64,000 bases of DNA, taken from the NCBI RefSeq assembly GCF_000425225.1, contig NZ_AULJ01000001.1:62001-126000 (forward strand). Reading direction: 5' to 3'. The stretch is from Pontibacillus marinus BH030004 = DSM 16465. GTDB taxonomy: Bacteria; Bacillota; Bacilli; Bacillales; BH030062. Shown in pieces: positions 1-8,809 of this stretch. Made by a program: the position numbers and the translations under genes. How positions within the stretch are numbered: position 1 is the stretch's first letter; each line of letters opens with the position of its first letter. The notes beneath the pieces were generated by a model. That model had not been told where the DNA came from and did no database searches. It saw nothing but the letters and a program-made list of their open reading frames with translations.

Positions 1-78
1 GGTTTGTATCTCAGCTTCCTTTTAACTGGGGTTATCTGTGCGGTAACATTTGTGATGAATAGGAAATGGAAACATTAA
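1..78 (+). CDS. C-terminal end of a membrane protein (partial)
   Basis: An open frame runs from the window edge to a TAA at 76-78 and encodes 25 residues. They form one hydrophobic helix (LYLSFLLTGVICAVTFVM) followed by a short basic tail NRKWKH. This is the usual end of a multi-pass membrane protein with its last positive residues in the cytoplasm. The family cannot be told from so little. A hairpin terminator follows at once. Confidence 0.6.
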   Translation, partial: GLYLSFLLTGVICAVTFVMNRKWKH

Positions 79-105
79 AAACCCCACATGGTTAGTGGGG
101 TTTTT
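77..105. terminator. Bidirectional intrinsic terminator
   Basis: CCCCAC (82-87) pairs with GTGGGG (95-100) around a 7-nt loop. A run of A lies on the left and a run of T on the right, so it can stop both the truncated plus-strand gene and the minus-strand DUF2935 gene that ends at 109. Confidence 0.85.
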
Positions 106-108
106 AGG

Positions 109-918
109 TTAATAAGGATCATTTGTACGAGGCTTTCCAGGATCACAGTCCGGAAAGTCAGTTTTTGTGGACTCTGCTAATTTATATAGATAATAGCACT
201 CTTCTCTTGCCATATGATCAACCATTAAGCCGGAGAAGGTTCCAAGTACTTTTTCCGAAAGCTCCATTTCCTCAAGCTCCCGAAGAAAACCCTTAAATAA
301 ACGCATTTCCACTTCGACATCACTATTGAAACGATGGAGAGCAGGGAACTCACTTAGGTTCGTGCGCAAGTATCCTGTGAGTTCAACGGCTTTTAAGTAA
401 AACTGCTCAAAATGTTTGGTGAATTCGCTACTTTTCTCTTTTAGCCGCTTTTCGACTCCATCCAGTTCATCATTGATGGCTCCAGCATGGCCGCTAGCAT
501 CAAGGAGCCATAGCATATGGTGATGTAACTCATGGAAAATGGGGGGCACCTCACCTTTATTTAGATAGCTGATCACAAGTAAGTATTCATCAAGTTCATT
601 CACCATATGATTGATAAAAGTTGGAGGTAGGTGGATTCCAACCTTCCCCTGTAGTTGGTCTTCCATTATGTTCAGCTTGAACTGCCGCATCTGTTTGACT
701 ATGCCTTCAACTTCTTTGGAGAACTGCTTAAAATCACTCACATTTCCTTCACGAACGGACGTTAAGTATTGATCGAAAACAGTGACGAACTCTTTTGCCT
801 GATTAATCTTTTCGGTTTCAGATGGATATAGTGAATCTCGAATAAACCTCGCATGGTCCCCTAACACTTGCAGCCAGAAGGTGTGTTCAAACACAGCGCT
901 GTCCTGATAATTTTTCAT
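109..918 (-). CDS. DUF2935 family protein
   Basis: 269-residue soluble protein matching the DUF2935 pattern: two helical repeats, each with an E-H/W-L...DH signature (FEHTFWLQVLGDHARF near residue 10; HELHHHMLWLLDASGHAGAI near 130), and a final HMAREECYYLYKL segment. The conserved Glu/His residues suggest a metal-binding four-helix fold, but no function is established for the family as far as I know. It is a single gene with ribosome-binding site GGGAGGGAAAGA before the ATG, and it ends at the bidirectional terminator. Confidence 0.85.
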   Translation of the reverse strand: MKNYQDSAVFEHTFWLQVLGDHARFIRDSLYPSETEKINQAKEFVTVFDQYLTSVREGNVSDFKQFSKEVEGIVKQMRQFKLNIMEDQLQGKVGIHLPPTFINHMVNELDEYLLVISYLNKGEVPPIFHELHHHMLWLLDASGHAGAINDELDGVEKRLKEKSSEFTKHFEQFYLKAVELTGYLRTNLSEFPALHRFNSDVEVEMRLFKGFLRELEEMELSEKVLGTFSGLMVDHMAREECYYLYKLAESTKTDFPDCDPGKPRTNDPY

Positions 919-988
919 TCTTTCCCTCCCATCTTAGATTCCTATAAATATATATGAGAGGGGAGGGGGGAAAAGAAGATTCTTTTGG

Positions 989-1825
989 TTAATGTGGGCG
1001 GTCTTCTGGCGTAGCTTTTTCATAAAAGTTATCGAGCAAATCTTTTAAGGAAGCTCTTAGTTCTTCACCTTCCATCGACATACCGTGCCCAGTGACTGCC
1101 TTTTTTGGAGATAAGGCAGCTAACTCCTCGATCGAGTGTTTGGCTTTAATCCAGTCTGATGTGAAATACCTTGGTGGTCCGCTGATGTGTTTGTTTTGTG
1201 TGATTACGTTGTATAAGGACTCTTGTTTTACCGTTACAAATGCATCACCTGCAATAAGAAATCCATCTTCTTCACGGAATAGGGAAATATGTCCTTCTGT
1301 ATGTCCTGGTGTGTGAACCCATTTCCATCCGGCCATTTCTGGGACTTCCCCATTGCTTGGGAGCTTTCTTACATTCTTTGAAATATCAATGCCGTGATTC
1401 GGAAACATGGGGGACATGCTACTGACTAACCCTCCGCCAGCTTCTGGATTCCCCTTTGGATAGTTCTTCTTACCGGTTAAGTAGGGTAGTTCTTGTTCAT
1501 GAGCATAAACCGGAACGTCCCATTCTTCTAATAAAGGTTCAAGCGCTCCAACATGGTCGAAGTGCCCATGTGTCAAAATAATAGCCGCTGGTTTCCCTTT
1601 GTTTTCAAACCGTTCTTTCGCCACATTTATAATGTCTTCTTTCGCATGGGGCATCCCTGCATCAATTAATACCCATTGATCTGAAGTAGCCTCACCATAG
1701 AAAAATACATTAACAATTTTGTTGACGTATTGGTAAAGGTCTTCGACTACTTCTTCTCCAAAGCCATTTTTTAAGCTGAAAACGGGCAGGTGGCTTTCAG
1801 AGAAATCATTATCGATCTGTTTCAT
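989..1825 (-). CDS. MBL-fold metallo-hydrolase
   Basis: 278 residues of the metallo-beta-lactamase fold. The zinc motif THGHFDH is at residues 85-91, HTPGHTEGH follows near 170, GDAF near 193 and a final GHG near 248. This is the ligand set of glyoxalase II-like hydrolases with two metal ions. There is no signal peptide, so it is cytoplasmic. The substrate cannot be told from sequence; thioester hydrolases and quorum-quenching lactonases share the same motifs. The start is supported by AAGGAGGATGA upstream. It is a single gene transcribed in the same direction as the DUF2935 gene. Confidence 0.85.
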   Translation of the reverse strand: MKQIDNDFSESHLPVFSLKNGFGEEVVEDLYQYVNKIVNVFFYGEATSDQWVLIDAGMPHAKEDIINVAKERFENKGKPAAIILTHGHFDHVGALEPLLEEWDVPVYAHEQELPYLTGKKNYPKGNPEAGGGLVSSMSPMFPNHGIDISKNVRKLPSNGEVPEMAGWKWVHTPGHTEGHISLFREEDGFLIAGDAFVTVKQESLYNVITQNKHISGPPRYFTSDWIKAKHSIEELAALSPKKAVTGHGMSMEGEELRASLKDLLDNFYEKATPEDRPH

Positions 1826-1981
1826 GTCATCATCCTCCTTGTATTAGAATTTGCCTCGAGGATTTAAATATGTATGAAGGAATTTTTCTTGTGTGAAAAT
1901 TTGGTTGTGAATCGTGTGGGGGTTTGAAATAATTGGTATAAATTGTTTGTATTCACCTACATAGACAAGGGGGGAGATCAT

Positions 1982-2410
1982 TTGAAGAAGAAAATCATTT
2001 TAATTTTGTCTTTAATAGTTTCAATTTCCATAGCGGTTTATAGCTACAATTATTGGTCTAGTTATCAAGAAAAATCAATGATAGAAGCGGTCGATGTGGA
2101 AGAGGATGATATTGATGCGATATACTTTTTCCCTTCAGAAAAGTCAGACGTGTCAGGAGCTGTAAAAGACGAAGAAAGCATCCGTGAATTTGTTTCATTT
2201 TTGGAAAGTTATCAAGTGAAAAAACTCAATAAAAGAGGACATACATGGGAAGATGATAAGCTCTTCTTATCGTTCATAAAAGAGCATGGAAGTATATGGA
2301 TAAAAGCAGAACAGGATCTCTTCCGAACAAATCAAGCCTATTATCAAGTGTTAAATGGGCCGATTGATATGGAGTGGGTTCGAGAATTTAAGTCAGCGCA
2401 GATCGACTAG
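1982..2410 (+). CDS. Small exported or membrane-anchored protein of unknown function
   Basis: 142 residues from a TTG at 1982, chosen because GGGGGGAG lies just upstream. A longer frame back to 1943 has no ribosome-binding site. The N-terminus (LKKKIILILSLIVSISIAVYSY) is a signal anchor. The rest is acidic and hydrophilic (EEDDIDAIYFFPSEKSD, ESIREFVSFLESYQVKKLNKRG) and is probably outside the membrane. The layout recalls small Bacillus proteins of about 150 residues of unknown function. I do not recognise the family. Confidence 0.65.
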   Translation: MKKKIILILSLIVSISIAVYSYNYWSSYQEKSMIEAVDVEEDDIDAIYFFPSEKSDVSGAVKDEESIREFVSFLESYQVKKLNKRGHTWEDDKLFLSFIKEHGSIWIKAEQDLFRTNQAYYQVLNGPIDMEWVREFKSAQID

Positions 2411-2563
2411 CTACACATCCCGACTTAAGTACTTAGCAAAATTCACTCCCACATACGTCATGATAGAGCCGGCATGCAATACTAGTATGGGTCCGCCGTA
2501 TTCGATATCAAGTGGTATGGGGATAATCAACAATAGAAGTAAGTAAAAGAAAAATTTATACAT
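2411..2563 (-). CDS. Small hydrophobic protein, 50 residues
   Basis: A 51-codon minus-strand frame from ATG 2563 to TAG at 2411. The product starts MYKFFFYLLLLLIIPIPLD, continues IEYGGPILVLHAGSIMTYVGVNF and ends AKYLSRDV: one or two hydrophobic segments with a charged end. It exactly fills the space between the preceding plus-strand stop and the next promoter region, and its composition is membrane-protein-like rather than random. No convincing Shine-Dalgarno site precedes it, which lowers confidence. Confidence 0.45.
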   Translation of the reverse strand: MYKFFFYLLLLLIIPIPLDIEYGGPILVLHAGSIMTYVGVNFAKYLSRDV

Positions 2564-2652
2564 AGAGAATCTGTCCAATCTATAAGTCTATTAGTAGTAT
2601 AGTAGAGGATGGTTGGATTGAAAAGAATAGTGTATAAACCTGGGGGAATAGG

Positions 2653-3339
2653 ATGAAACGTAGTTATTTATTTTTACTGTTGGGCCTTGCAATAGCCATT
2701 CTCGTTTTTGTGGAGAAAAAGGCAGGAGCGATGGAGATTACCTATGATGAAGCGGTAGAAAGTTATAATGAATATAAAACTGAAGTCAAGAGCTTCGAAG
2801 AAAACCCTGATGAAGATAAAATCTTAAAGCTCACAAAAAGAGGAAGAGAACTCACAAAAACGTACGATGCGATCATAGAACATCAAACGTTCGGAAACAA
2901 CTTATTTAATGTTAAGCCTATACTGAATGAACAGGAAATCAAACATTTAAAGGAGTTAAACTCAAACCTTGAACAATATTATGGAAAGATTGATGAAGCT
3001 GTTTTAAAAGAGAAGTATAGCGCTAAAGATCTTGCTCCTTTGATAAAAATAGCGGAGAAAGAAGGTGAGTACCATTCTGGTGGGATCGACATCACGTTTG
3101 AGCCTGTAGGTTTTTATGAAATATCGATAGACGGAACATTTCGTGATGAGCATTCTTCAATTATTTCAAGAAAATACTTTATTTTTGAAACGAATCAAGG
3201 AAACTTTTATTGGAGAAAGCCAAGCGGTAATCGCATGATATCTTATGGGGAGAATGAAGCAACCGTACGTTTTGATCAAAAGCAATATACGATAAAAGGA
3301 AACATTATTCATAAAGGATTTGAGGGGATTGGAGATTGA
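2653..3339 (+). CDS. Exported protein of unknown function
   Basis: 228 residues starting with a signal peptide (MKRSYLFLLLGLAIAILVFVE, likely cleaved near AGA-ME at about residue 26). A helical, charged region (27-115) resembles a four-helix/coiled-coil segment, and a beta-rich C-terminal part contains GGIDITFEPVGFYEIS and FETNQGNFYWRK. Ribosome-binding site GGGGGAA precedes the ATG. It converges with the lipoprotein gene downstream, with only 12 bases between the stops. I do not recognise the family. Confidence 0.65.
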   Translation: MKRSYLFLLLGLAIAILVFVEKKAGAMEITYDEAVESYNEYKTEVKSFEENPDEDKILKLTKRGRELTKTYDAIIEHQTFGNNLFNVKPILNEQEIKHLKELNSNLEQYYGKIDEAVLKEKYSAKDLAPLIKIAEKEGEYHSGGIDITFEPVGFYEISIDGTFRDEHSSIISRKYFIFETNQGNFYWRKPSGNRMISYGENEATVRFDQKQYTIKGNIIHKGFEGIGD

Positions 3340-3351
3340 TACGATCCCCAT

Positions 3352-3759
3352 TTATGATGATGCTTCTGTCTCGTATGTCGAAGATGGAAGAGGCGTTTTG
3401 ACTTCATAAAGATACCCCTCATACATATACATTCCACTTCCCCCATCTAAATGAAGAAGTCTTTTATAATAGCCAACGCGGATAAGCTCTTCATCCTTGT
3501 GATAGATCGCTAATGTAAGTTCAGGGTTAGGAAGGTCTATGTTATGGGTTGTCTCCTTATCGGCGCTTTGTAGCTCATCTACGATTTTTTCTATTAATTT
3601 TTGATCCGTTACTTCATTCACCAGTTTATCTGTCTTCCGATCAAGAACTTTGATACTTGTAGGAGATTTTCCCTCAAAGCTAAATTCCTCATTTTGATTA
3701 CACGCACTTACCATGAACAAGGCTAACCCGATAAACAAAACTGAGAAGTGTCTCTTCAT
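3352..3759 (-). CDS. Small lipoprotein of unknown function
   Basis: 135 residues with a lipoprotein signal: basic start MKRHF, hydrophobic core, and lipobox VSAC with Cys at about residue 20. The mature part is a small beta-rich domain (TSIKVLDRKTDKLVNEV, ELIRVGYYKRLLHLD) anchored on the outer face of the membrane. Its ribosome-binding site AAGGAG lies inside a perfect 10-bp inverted repeat (3769-3800), so translation may be controlled by mRNA folding. The Spo0E-like gene lies 55 bases upstream on the same strand. Confidence 0.7.
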   Translation of the reverse strand: MKRHFSVLFIGLALFMVSACNQNEEFSFEGKSPTSIKVLDRKTDKLVNEVTDQKLIEKIVDELQSADKETTHNIDLPNPELTLAIYHKDEELIRVGYYKRLLHLDGGSGMYMYEGYLYEVKTPLPSSTYETEASS

Positions 3760-3768
3760 AATTGTTCA

Positions 3769-3800
3769 CTCCTTATATCCAATTGGTCGAATATAAGGAG
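3769..3800 (-). promoter_or_regulatory. Inverted repeat that can mask a ribosome-binding site
   Basis: CTCCTTATAT (3769-3778) and ATATAAGGAG (3791-3800) are perfectly complementary, with a 12-nt spacer that itself contains the palindrome CCAATTGG. In the minus-strand transcript the arm nearer the start codon holds AAGGAG, the Shine-Dalgarno site of the lipoprotein gene. The folded RNA should therefore block initiation. A DNA operator is the alternative reading. Confidence 0.55.
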
Positions 3801-3814
3801 AAGAAGTTACAGAA

Positions 3815-4036
3815 TCATGAAATCTCAGAATAATCATATCGAGAAGTATGAAGGATAGTACTAGCCCCAGAGCGATTTTGGTATTCCGTTATGTACTCAT
3901 CCAATGTCTTACTTATTTCGAGAGTTTTGGTGTTGCTTATTCCTAAAGTTAAACCAAGTGTGACCATATCATATCTAAGTTTTTCAATTTGATTTTCAAG
4001 GTCTTTAGTTGATAAATATTTCAAACGTTGAGTCAT
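3815..4036 (-). CDS. Spo0E-like aspartyl-phosphate phosphatase
   Basis: 73 residues. The first half (LENQIEKLRYDMVTLGLTLGISNTK) and the motif ISKTLDEYI match the two-helix Spo0E family, whose S-x-x-L-D motif removes phosphate from Spo0A-P. The role would be to delay sporulation. The C-terminal tail (residues 55-73) is longer than in minimal members. ATG start with AAGGAGATAAATCG upstream. Two more Spo0E-like genes occur in this window, at 20660 and 39665. Confidence 0.85.
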   Translation of the reverse strand: MTQRLKYLSTKDLENQIEKLRYDMVTLGLTLGISNTKTLEISKTLDEYITEYQNRSGASTILHTSRYDYSEIS

Positions 4037-4159
4037 CGATTTATCTCCTTATCACATCATGTTAACAAATTTTATTATAGGTTAACATTACTAGTGATAA
4101 ATTACCATAATTATCTAAGAAGAAAATCGTTAAATGAATAATTAGGACTACAAAAAAGA

Positions 4160-4209
4160 GTGCCTGACCCCCGGTGCGGTAACGCATTAACGTACTAGGG
4201 GTCAGGCAC
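4160..4209. repeat. 50-bp hairpin repeat, copy A
   Basis: Arms GTGCCTGACCCC/GGGGTCAGGCAC, extended to 15 bp by AGA/TCT. The asymmetric core is in the reverse orientation (AACGCATTAACG). A TTTTT run follows. It lies between the Spo0E-like gene and the sat promoter. Confidence 0.9.
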
Positions 4210-4256
4210 TCTTTTTAGGTAAATTGGCTCAATAGAAAAAATTTTTAAAAAACTCT

Positions 4257-4323
4257 TCACTTTTTTAGAGTGAAGGTTTTATAATATTAAATTAATACCA
4301 ACTAAATCTATAGGAATTAGTGG
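4257..4323 (+). promoter_or_regulatory. Probable promoter and operator of the sulfate-assimilation operon
   Basis: TTCACT (4257-4262), a 17-bp spacer and TATAAT (4280-4285) fit a sigma-A promoter. Just downstream, CCAACTAA (4298-4305) and TTAGTGG (4317-4323) form an imperfect palindrome that would cover the transcript start, a typical repressor position. A 7-bp inverted repeat (4255-4275) also overlaps the -35. A sulfur regulator such as CymR is conceivable but not shown. The short leader has no S-box/SAM riboswitch. Confidence 0.55.
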
Positions 4324-4399
4324 TTTAATGTTTTGTTTCTTTAGAAAAATACAGTTGTTTATGTTTGTTCATATTTTTTTATATTGAGGAGGAGAAGGA

Positions 4400-5551
4400 A
4401 TGACAACGAACGTTCATGGTACTCATCTTGTAAATCGAGAGCTAAAAGGAAGTGAAAGACAAAAAGCATTGGAAGACGCTAAGTCATTAAAAAAACTATC
4501 CATATCAGCTTGGACGATTTCTGACTTAGAATTAATTGGGATTGGCGGCTTTAGTCCTCTTGAGGGTTTTATGACCAGACAAGATTATGAAAATGTCGTT
4601 CATAATATGAGATTAGAAAATGGGGAAATTTGGAGCATTCCTATTACTCTTCCTGTATCGGAAGCACTCGCCGAGAAATATCAAGTTGGGGAAGAAATCG
4701 CTTTGGTTGGGGAAGATGAGTTTATCTATGGAACCATGATTATTAAAGATAAATACACCTATGATCAGGAACTAGAAGCGTTAAATGTTTATGGAACAAC
4801 AGATGAAGAGCATGCTGGAGTTCAAAAGCTTTATGAAAAAGGAAATGTGTACTTGGGAGGGCCAATTACCTTATTAAACCGACCAAATCATGGAGAGTTT
4901 CAGGATTTTTACTTAGACCCTGCCGAGACACGTCAATTGTTCGCTGATTTAGGATGGAAAACCGTTGTTGGATTTCAGACCCGTAATCCTGTGCATCGTG
5001 CTCATGAATATATTCAAAAAACAGCCCTTGAATCAGTAGATGGGTTACTTTTAAACCCTTTGGTTGGGGAAACAAAAGCCGGAGATATCCCAGCGGATGT
5101 TCGTATGGAAAGCTATCAAACGATACTCAAACTTTATTACCCGGTGGACCGAACACGTCTAGTGATTTATCCAGCTGCCATGCGTTATGCGGGACCGAGA
5201 GAAGCGATTCTCCATGCAATTGTAAGAAAAAATTATGGATGTACTCACTTTATTGTAGGTCGTGATCATGCAGGAGTAGGTGATTACTATGGCACTTATG
5301 ATGCTCAAAAATTAATTTCACAATATGAAGATGAGTTAGGCATTACGATATTTAAATTTGAGCATGCCTTTTATTGTGAAACATGTGAAAACATGGCGAC
5401 GTCTAAAACTTGCCCACATGATAAGGAACATCATATCCATTTAAGTGGGACGAAAGTTCGTGAATTGTTACGAAATGGGGAACGTCCACCTAAAGAATTT
5501 TCACGCCCAGAAGTTGCAGATGTTTTAATCAAAGGGATGCAGGAAGTCTAA
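4400..5551 (+). CDS. sat: Sulfate adenylyltransferase
   Basis: 383 residues, the usual length of bacterial single-domain ATP sulfurylase. It makes adenosine 5'-phosphosulfate (APS) and pyrophosphate from ATP and sulfate in the cytoplasm. Seen: [12 protein letters not shown] (near residue 195, the family's HxxH-type ATP site), [12 protein letters not shown] (near 290), and a C-terminal Cys/His cluster CETC...TCPHDKEHH typical of the Bacillus enzyme. First gene of a ten-gene operon, preceded by GAGGAGGAG. The permease gene follows after 15 bases. Confidence 0.97.
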   Translation: MTTNVHGTHLVNRELKGSERQKALEDAKSLKKLSISAWTISDLELIGIGGFSPLEGFMTRQDYENVVHNMRLENGEIWSIPITLPVSEALAEKYQVGEEIALVGEDEFIYGTMIIKDKYTYDQELEALNVYGTTDEEHAGVQKLYEKGNVYLGGPITLLNRPNHGEFQDFYLDPAETRQLFADLGWKTVVGFQTRNPVHRAHEYIQKTALESVDGLLLNPLVGETKAGDIPADVRMESYQTILKLYYPVDRTRLVIYPAAMRYAGPREAILHAIVRKNYGCTHFIVGRDHAGVGDYYGTYDAQKLISQYEDELGITIFKFEHAFYCETCENMATSKTCPHDKEHHIHLSGTKVRELLRNGERPPKEFSRPEVADVLIKGMQEV

Positions 5552-5566
5552 AGAGGATGTTCCGCT

Positions 5567-7342
5567 ATGAGCTCTGAAATGATTATCGTAATGGTTACTG
5601 TTTTACTTATGTTGATCGGGTTAATTTTTGAGATAACCCGTCCTGATTTAATCGTATTAGGTACTCTCTTTTTGTTTATTCTGATGGGGTTTGTATCACC
5701 AGAGCAAGCCTTGGCTGGATTCTCTAATCCAGGAATGCTGACCATTGCGTTGTTATTCATTGTCGCGAAGGTGTTTGAAAATAGTGGTTTGATCGAGAGA
5801 TATATGAAAAGGTTTTTAGAAAAATCAAATACGAGTACAAGTGCATTGGCTCGAATTGTGGTTCCCATTTCAGGTGTATCAGCGTTCTTAAACAATACAC
5901 CCATAGTGGTTACGTTAACGCCAATTATTCAAAATTGGGCTACGAAGCATAACTTATCTCCATCTAAATTTTTAATTCCTTTATCATATGCAGCAATTAT
6001 GGGTGGGACGGTCACACTTATGGGAACGTCAACAAATCTTGTTATTCATGGCTTACTATTAGACTTTAATACGTCAGGTTTATCCTTTTTCCAATTAGCC
6101 CTTGTTGGTATACCTGTAACACTTGTTGGTTTATTGTATTTAATATTTTTCGCTCCTAAACGATTACCGAATCATCCTAGTTTAAAAGCTAGAATGAACG
6201 AAAATACAAAAGACTATTTAAGTGAGCTAATCGTTTTAAGTGATTTTCCTTATATAAATCGTACTGTTGAAGATGCTGGCTTACGTAATCTTGAGGGAAT
6301 ATATTTAATCGAAATTATAAGGAAAGCAGAAAAGATATCCCCTGTAACACGAAAGACTCTGTTACAGGAGGGAGACCGCCTCATTTTTACAGGTAAGATT
6401 GGTACAATGGCCAATTTGCAAAAACGAAAAGGATTGCAATTCGATACAGGTACAGACTTAACATTGGATGATCTGAAAAACGGTAAAACGAAACTGCAGG
6501 AAATCGTCATCTCTCACCAATCTACTTTAACGGGTAAAACCATTAAAGCAAATCGGTTTCGAAACGTGTATGATGCAGCAGTTATTGCTGTCCATCGAAA
6601 TAATGAACGAGTAAAAGGAAAAGTCGGAGATATAGCCCCGAAAGCTGGAGATGTTTTGTTATTAATAGCCGGAGAAGAGTTTGAGAAGAAAAGCAATGAA
6701 CAGCATGACTTTTATGTCACTTCGCATATGGATAGCCAACCATTCCATGAAAGTGAATCGAAAGGTTGGTGGGCATTAGCGATTCTAGGAGTCATGATTT
6801 TACTTGTCACATTTCAAGTATTATCGATCTTCAAAGCCATGGCCCTTACAGTAGGTCTTTTCCTAATCACCAACATGATTACGATTAAAGAAGCTAAATC
6901 TGCATTACAGTTTCAGGTCCTGTTGCTTATTGCGAGTGCAATAGGGATAGGAAACGTGATTATCGAGACTGGAACGGCGAAGTGGATGGCCAATCAATTA
7001 ATCAGTCATTTAGCACCTTTAGGCACATTAGCTATTCTTCTTGCCATTTACATTTTAACGAATATATTTACCGAATTGATCACGAATAATGCAGCCGCTG
7101 TCATTATGTTTCCCATAGCATTCGAGGTTGCAAAGGATGCAAATATTGAGCCAATCGGAATGGCAATCATGGTTGCGATGGCTGCTTCAGCTAGCTTTTT
7201 ATCCCCAATAGGTTATCAGACTAACTTAATTGTTTATGGTCCTGGAGGATATAAATTCAAAGATTATACGCTAACGGGTTTACCATTAACGATTATAGCC
7301 ATGGTGATCACCGTAGGCATCGTTTACTTTCAATTTGCATAG
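5567..7342 (+). CDS. SLC13/DASS-type permease with two RCK_C domains, probable sulfate importer
   Basis: 591 residues. Hydrophobic helices occupy about 1-200 and 400-591 and enclose a soluble middle part with two TrkA-C (RCK_C) domains (about 205-290 and 300-380). The segments NNTPIVVTLTP and TNNAAAVIMFP are the paired helical-hairpin motifs of the DASS/ArsB fold, and GTSTNLVIHG follows the first. Members of this shape transport sulfate or dicarboxylates with sodium. Its place between sat and cysC makes sulfate the likely substrate; this replaces the CysP permease found in the B. subtilis operon. Confidence 0.88.
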   Translation: MSSEMIIVMVTVLLMLIGLIFEITRPDLIVLGTLFLFILMGFVSPEQALAGFSNPGMLTIALLFIVAKVFENSGLIERYMKRFLEKSNTSTSALARIVVPISGVSAFLNNTPIVVTLTPIIQNWATKHNLSPSKFLIPLSYAAIMGGTVTLMGTSTNLVIHGLLLDFNTSGLSFFQLALVGIPVTLVGLLYLIFFAPKRLPNHPSLKARMNENTKDYLSELIVLSDFPYINRTVEDAGLRNLEGIYLIEIIRKAEKISPVTRKTLLQEGDRLIFTGKIGTMANLQKRKGLQFDTGTDLTLDDLKNGKTKLQEIVISHQSTLTGKTIKANRFRNVYDAAVIAVHRNNERVKGKVGDIAPKAGDVLLLIAGEEFEKKSNEQHDFYVTSHMDSQPFHESESKGWWALAILGVMILLVTFQVLSIFKAMALTVGLFLITNMITIKEAKSALQFQVLLLIASAIGIGNVIIETGTAKWMANQLISHLAPLGTLAILLAIYILTNIFTELITNNAAAVIMFPIAFEVAKDANIEPIGMAIMVAMAASASFLSPIGYQTNLIVYGPGGYKFKDYTLTGLPLTIIAMVITVGIVYFQFA

Positions 7343-7354
7343 GAGGAAAGATCA

Positions 7355-7957
7355 ATGAAATCGACTCATATCACATGGCATGACTCAGAAATTTCGAAAG
7401 AAGACCGTCAAAATTTAAATCATCATCAAAGCCCAGTACTCTGGTTTACGGGATTATCTGGATCTGGGAAATCAACCCTCTCAGTTGAAGTGGAAAAAGC
7501 TTTGTACGAAAGAGGTGTTCATGCCTACCGATTAGACGGAGATAACATAAGACATGGGTTAAATAAAAACTTAGGCTTTAGCCCAGAAGATCGAACAGAA
7601 AACATCCGCCGTATTGGTGAAGTAGCTAAACTAATGAATGATGCTGGATTAATGACATTAACAGCATTTATTTCACCATATCGTGAAGACCGTGATAACG
7701 TACGCGCTTTATTTAATGAAGGGGAATTTATTGAAGTATATACAAAGTGTTCGCTAGAAGAAGCGGAAAGTCGAGACCCCAAAGGCCTTTACAAGAAAGC
7801 ACGCTCAGGTGAGATAAAAGGATTTACTGGAGTGGATGCTCCTTATGAAGAGCCAAATGAACCGGAAATTATAGTAGAAACGGATAAGCAATCATTAGAA
7901 GAATCTGTTCAGGAAGTGATGGATCATTTGCATCGTATTGGAGCCATCTCCATTTAG
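7355..7957 (+). CDS. cysC: Adenylylsulfate kinase
   Basis: 200 residues. Phosphorylates APS to PAPS. The P-loop GLSGSGKST is at residues 33-41, the DGDN.RHGLN substrate motif is near 60-67, [10 protein letters not shown] is near 105, and [10 protein letters not shown] with FTGVDAPYE forms the mobile lid near 145-165. ATG preceded by AGGAGG, 12 bases after the permease. Since CysH below has the cysteines of an APS-type reductase, PAPS may be an alternative substrate or serve sulfation. Confidence 0.96.
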   Translation: MKSTHITWHDSEISKEDRQNLNHHQSPVLWFTGLSGSGKSTLSVEVEKALYERGVHAYRLDGDNIRHGLNKNLGFSPEDRTENIRRIGEVAKLMNDAGLMTLTAFISPYREDRDNVRALFNEGEFIEVYTKCSLEEAESRDPKGLYKKARSGEIKGFTGVDAPYEEPNEPEIIVETDKQSLEESVQEVMDHLHRIGAISI

Positions 7958-8012
7958 GGGGTAGGTCAGAAATAGTTTCATGGCAACTATATCATTTTGT
8001 AGGGAGGTAACC

Positions 8013-8732
8013 ATGAAAAATAAGTTATTGTTATATGAGAACTTTACCGGCGATCCATTTGAAGAATTTCAACCTGAGGATGAAACAAAAGGTGCAGCAC
8101 ACGTACTAGAATGGGCCTATAATACGTATGGTTCATCCCTTGTGTATGCCTGTAGTTTTGGTGCTGAAGGGATTGTATTGATTGACTTAATATCCAAAAT
8201 TAAGAAAGATGCAAAAGTTGTATTTTTGGATACAGGAATTCATTTTCAAGAGACTTATAATCTTATAGATAAAGTGAAAGCTAGGTATCCAGAGCTTGAT
8301 ATTGAGATGAAGAAGCCTGAACTCACTTTAGAGGAACAGTCTGAGCAATATGGATCGGCTCTTTGGAATAGAAACCCTGATCAATGTTGCTATATACGAA
8401 AGATTAAACCACTTGAAGATGCACTTGATGGTGCTACAGCTTGGCTATCAGGTTTGAGAAGAGAACAGTCTCCAAGTCGTGCTAATACCAATTATGTTAA
8501 TAAGGATGATCGATTTCAATCTATTAAGGTATGTCCTTTAATTCACTGGACATGGGAAAACGTATGGGAATATATCCAAGTAAACAACTTGGATTACAAC
8601 GAATTGCATGATCAGGACTATCCAAGTATAGGTTGCATTCCTTGCACATTTAAAGCTGAGGGGGATGATCGTTCGGGGAGATGGAAAGGATTTAACAAAA
8701 CGGAGTGTGGCCTTCATACGCCTGGTAATTAA
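8013..8732 (+). CDS. cysH: APS/PAPS reductase
   Basis: 239 residues from ATG 8013, which has GGGAGG six bases upstream. An in-frame ATG at 7980 lacks such a site. Reduces activated sulfate to sulfite with thioredoxin. Seen: CSFGAEG and [11 protein letters not shown] of the PP-loop-like fold, the paired cysteines QCCYIRK and GCIPC, which together bind a [4Fe-4S] cluster in APS-type enzymes, and ECGLH at the C-terminus with the catalytic Cys. The B. subtilis enzyme with this layout accepts both APS and PAPS. Confidence 0.95.
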   Translation: MKNKLLLYENFTGDPFEEFQPEDETKGAAHVLEWAYNTYGSSLVYACSFGAEGIVLIDLISKIKKDAKVVFLDTGIHFQETYNLIDKVKARYPELDIEMKKPELTLEEQSEQYGSALWNRNPDQCCYIRKIKPLEDALDGATAWLSGLRREQSPSRANTNYVNKDDRFQSIKVCPLIHWTWENVWEYIQVNNLDYNELHDQDYPSIGCIPCTFKAEGDDRSGRWKGFNKTECGLHTPGN

Positions 8733-8756
8733 GAAAAGCGCGAGCGCCCGGTTAGC
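8733..8756. repeat. Fragment resembling a Bacillaceae GC-rich intergenic repeat
   Basis: AAAAGCGCGAGCGCCCGG followed by TTAGC, directly after the cysH stop. Its GC content is unlike the neighbouring sequence. It resembles the end of AAGCG..GCGCC-type repeats that I recall from Bacillus genomes. Only this fragment is present. Confidence 0.35.
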
Positions 8757-8809
8757 ATACTAGTGTGTAGAAGAACAGCACATTGAATATAAGAAGGGGG
8801 AGGAAACGA

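Noticed and set aside
4286-4399. Possible SAM (S-box) riboswitch before sat
   Set aside because: The leader is only about 110 bases and shows none of the conserved S-box blocks; only a promoter and a palindrome can be supported.
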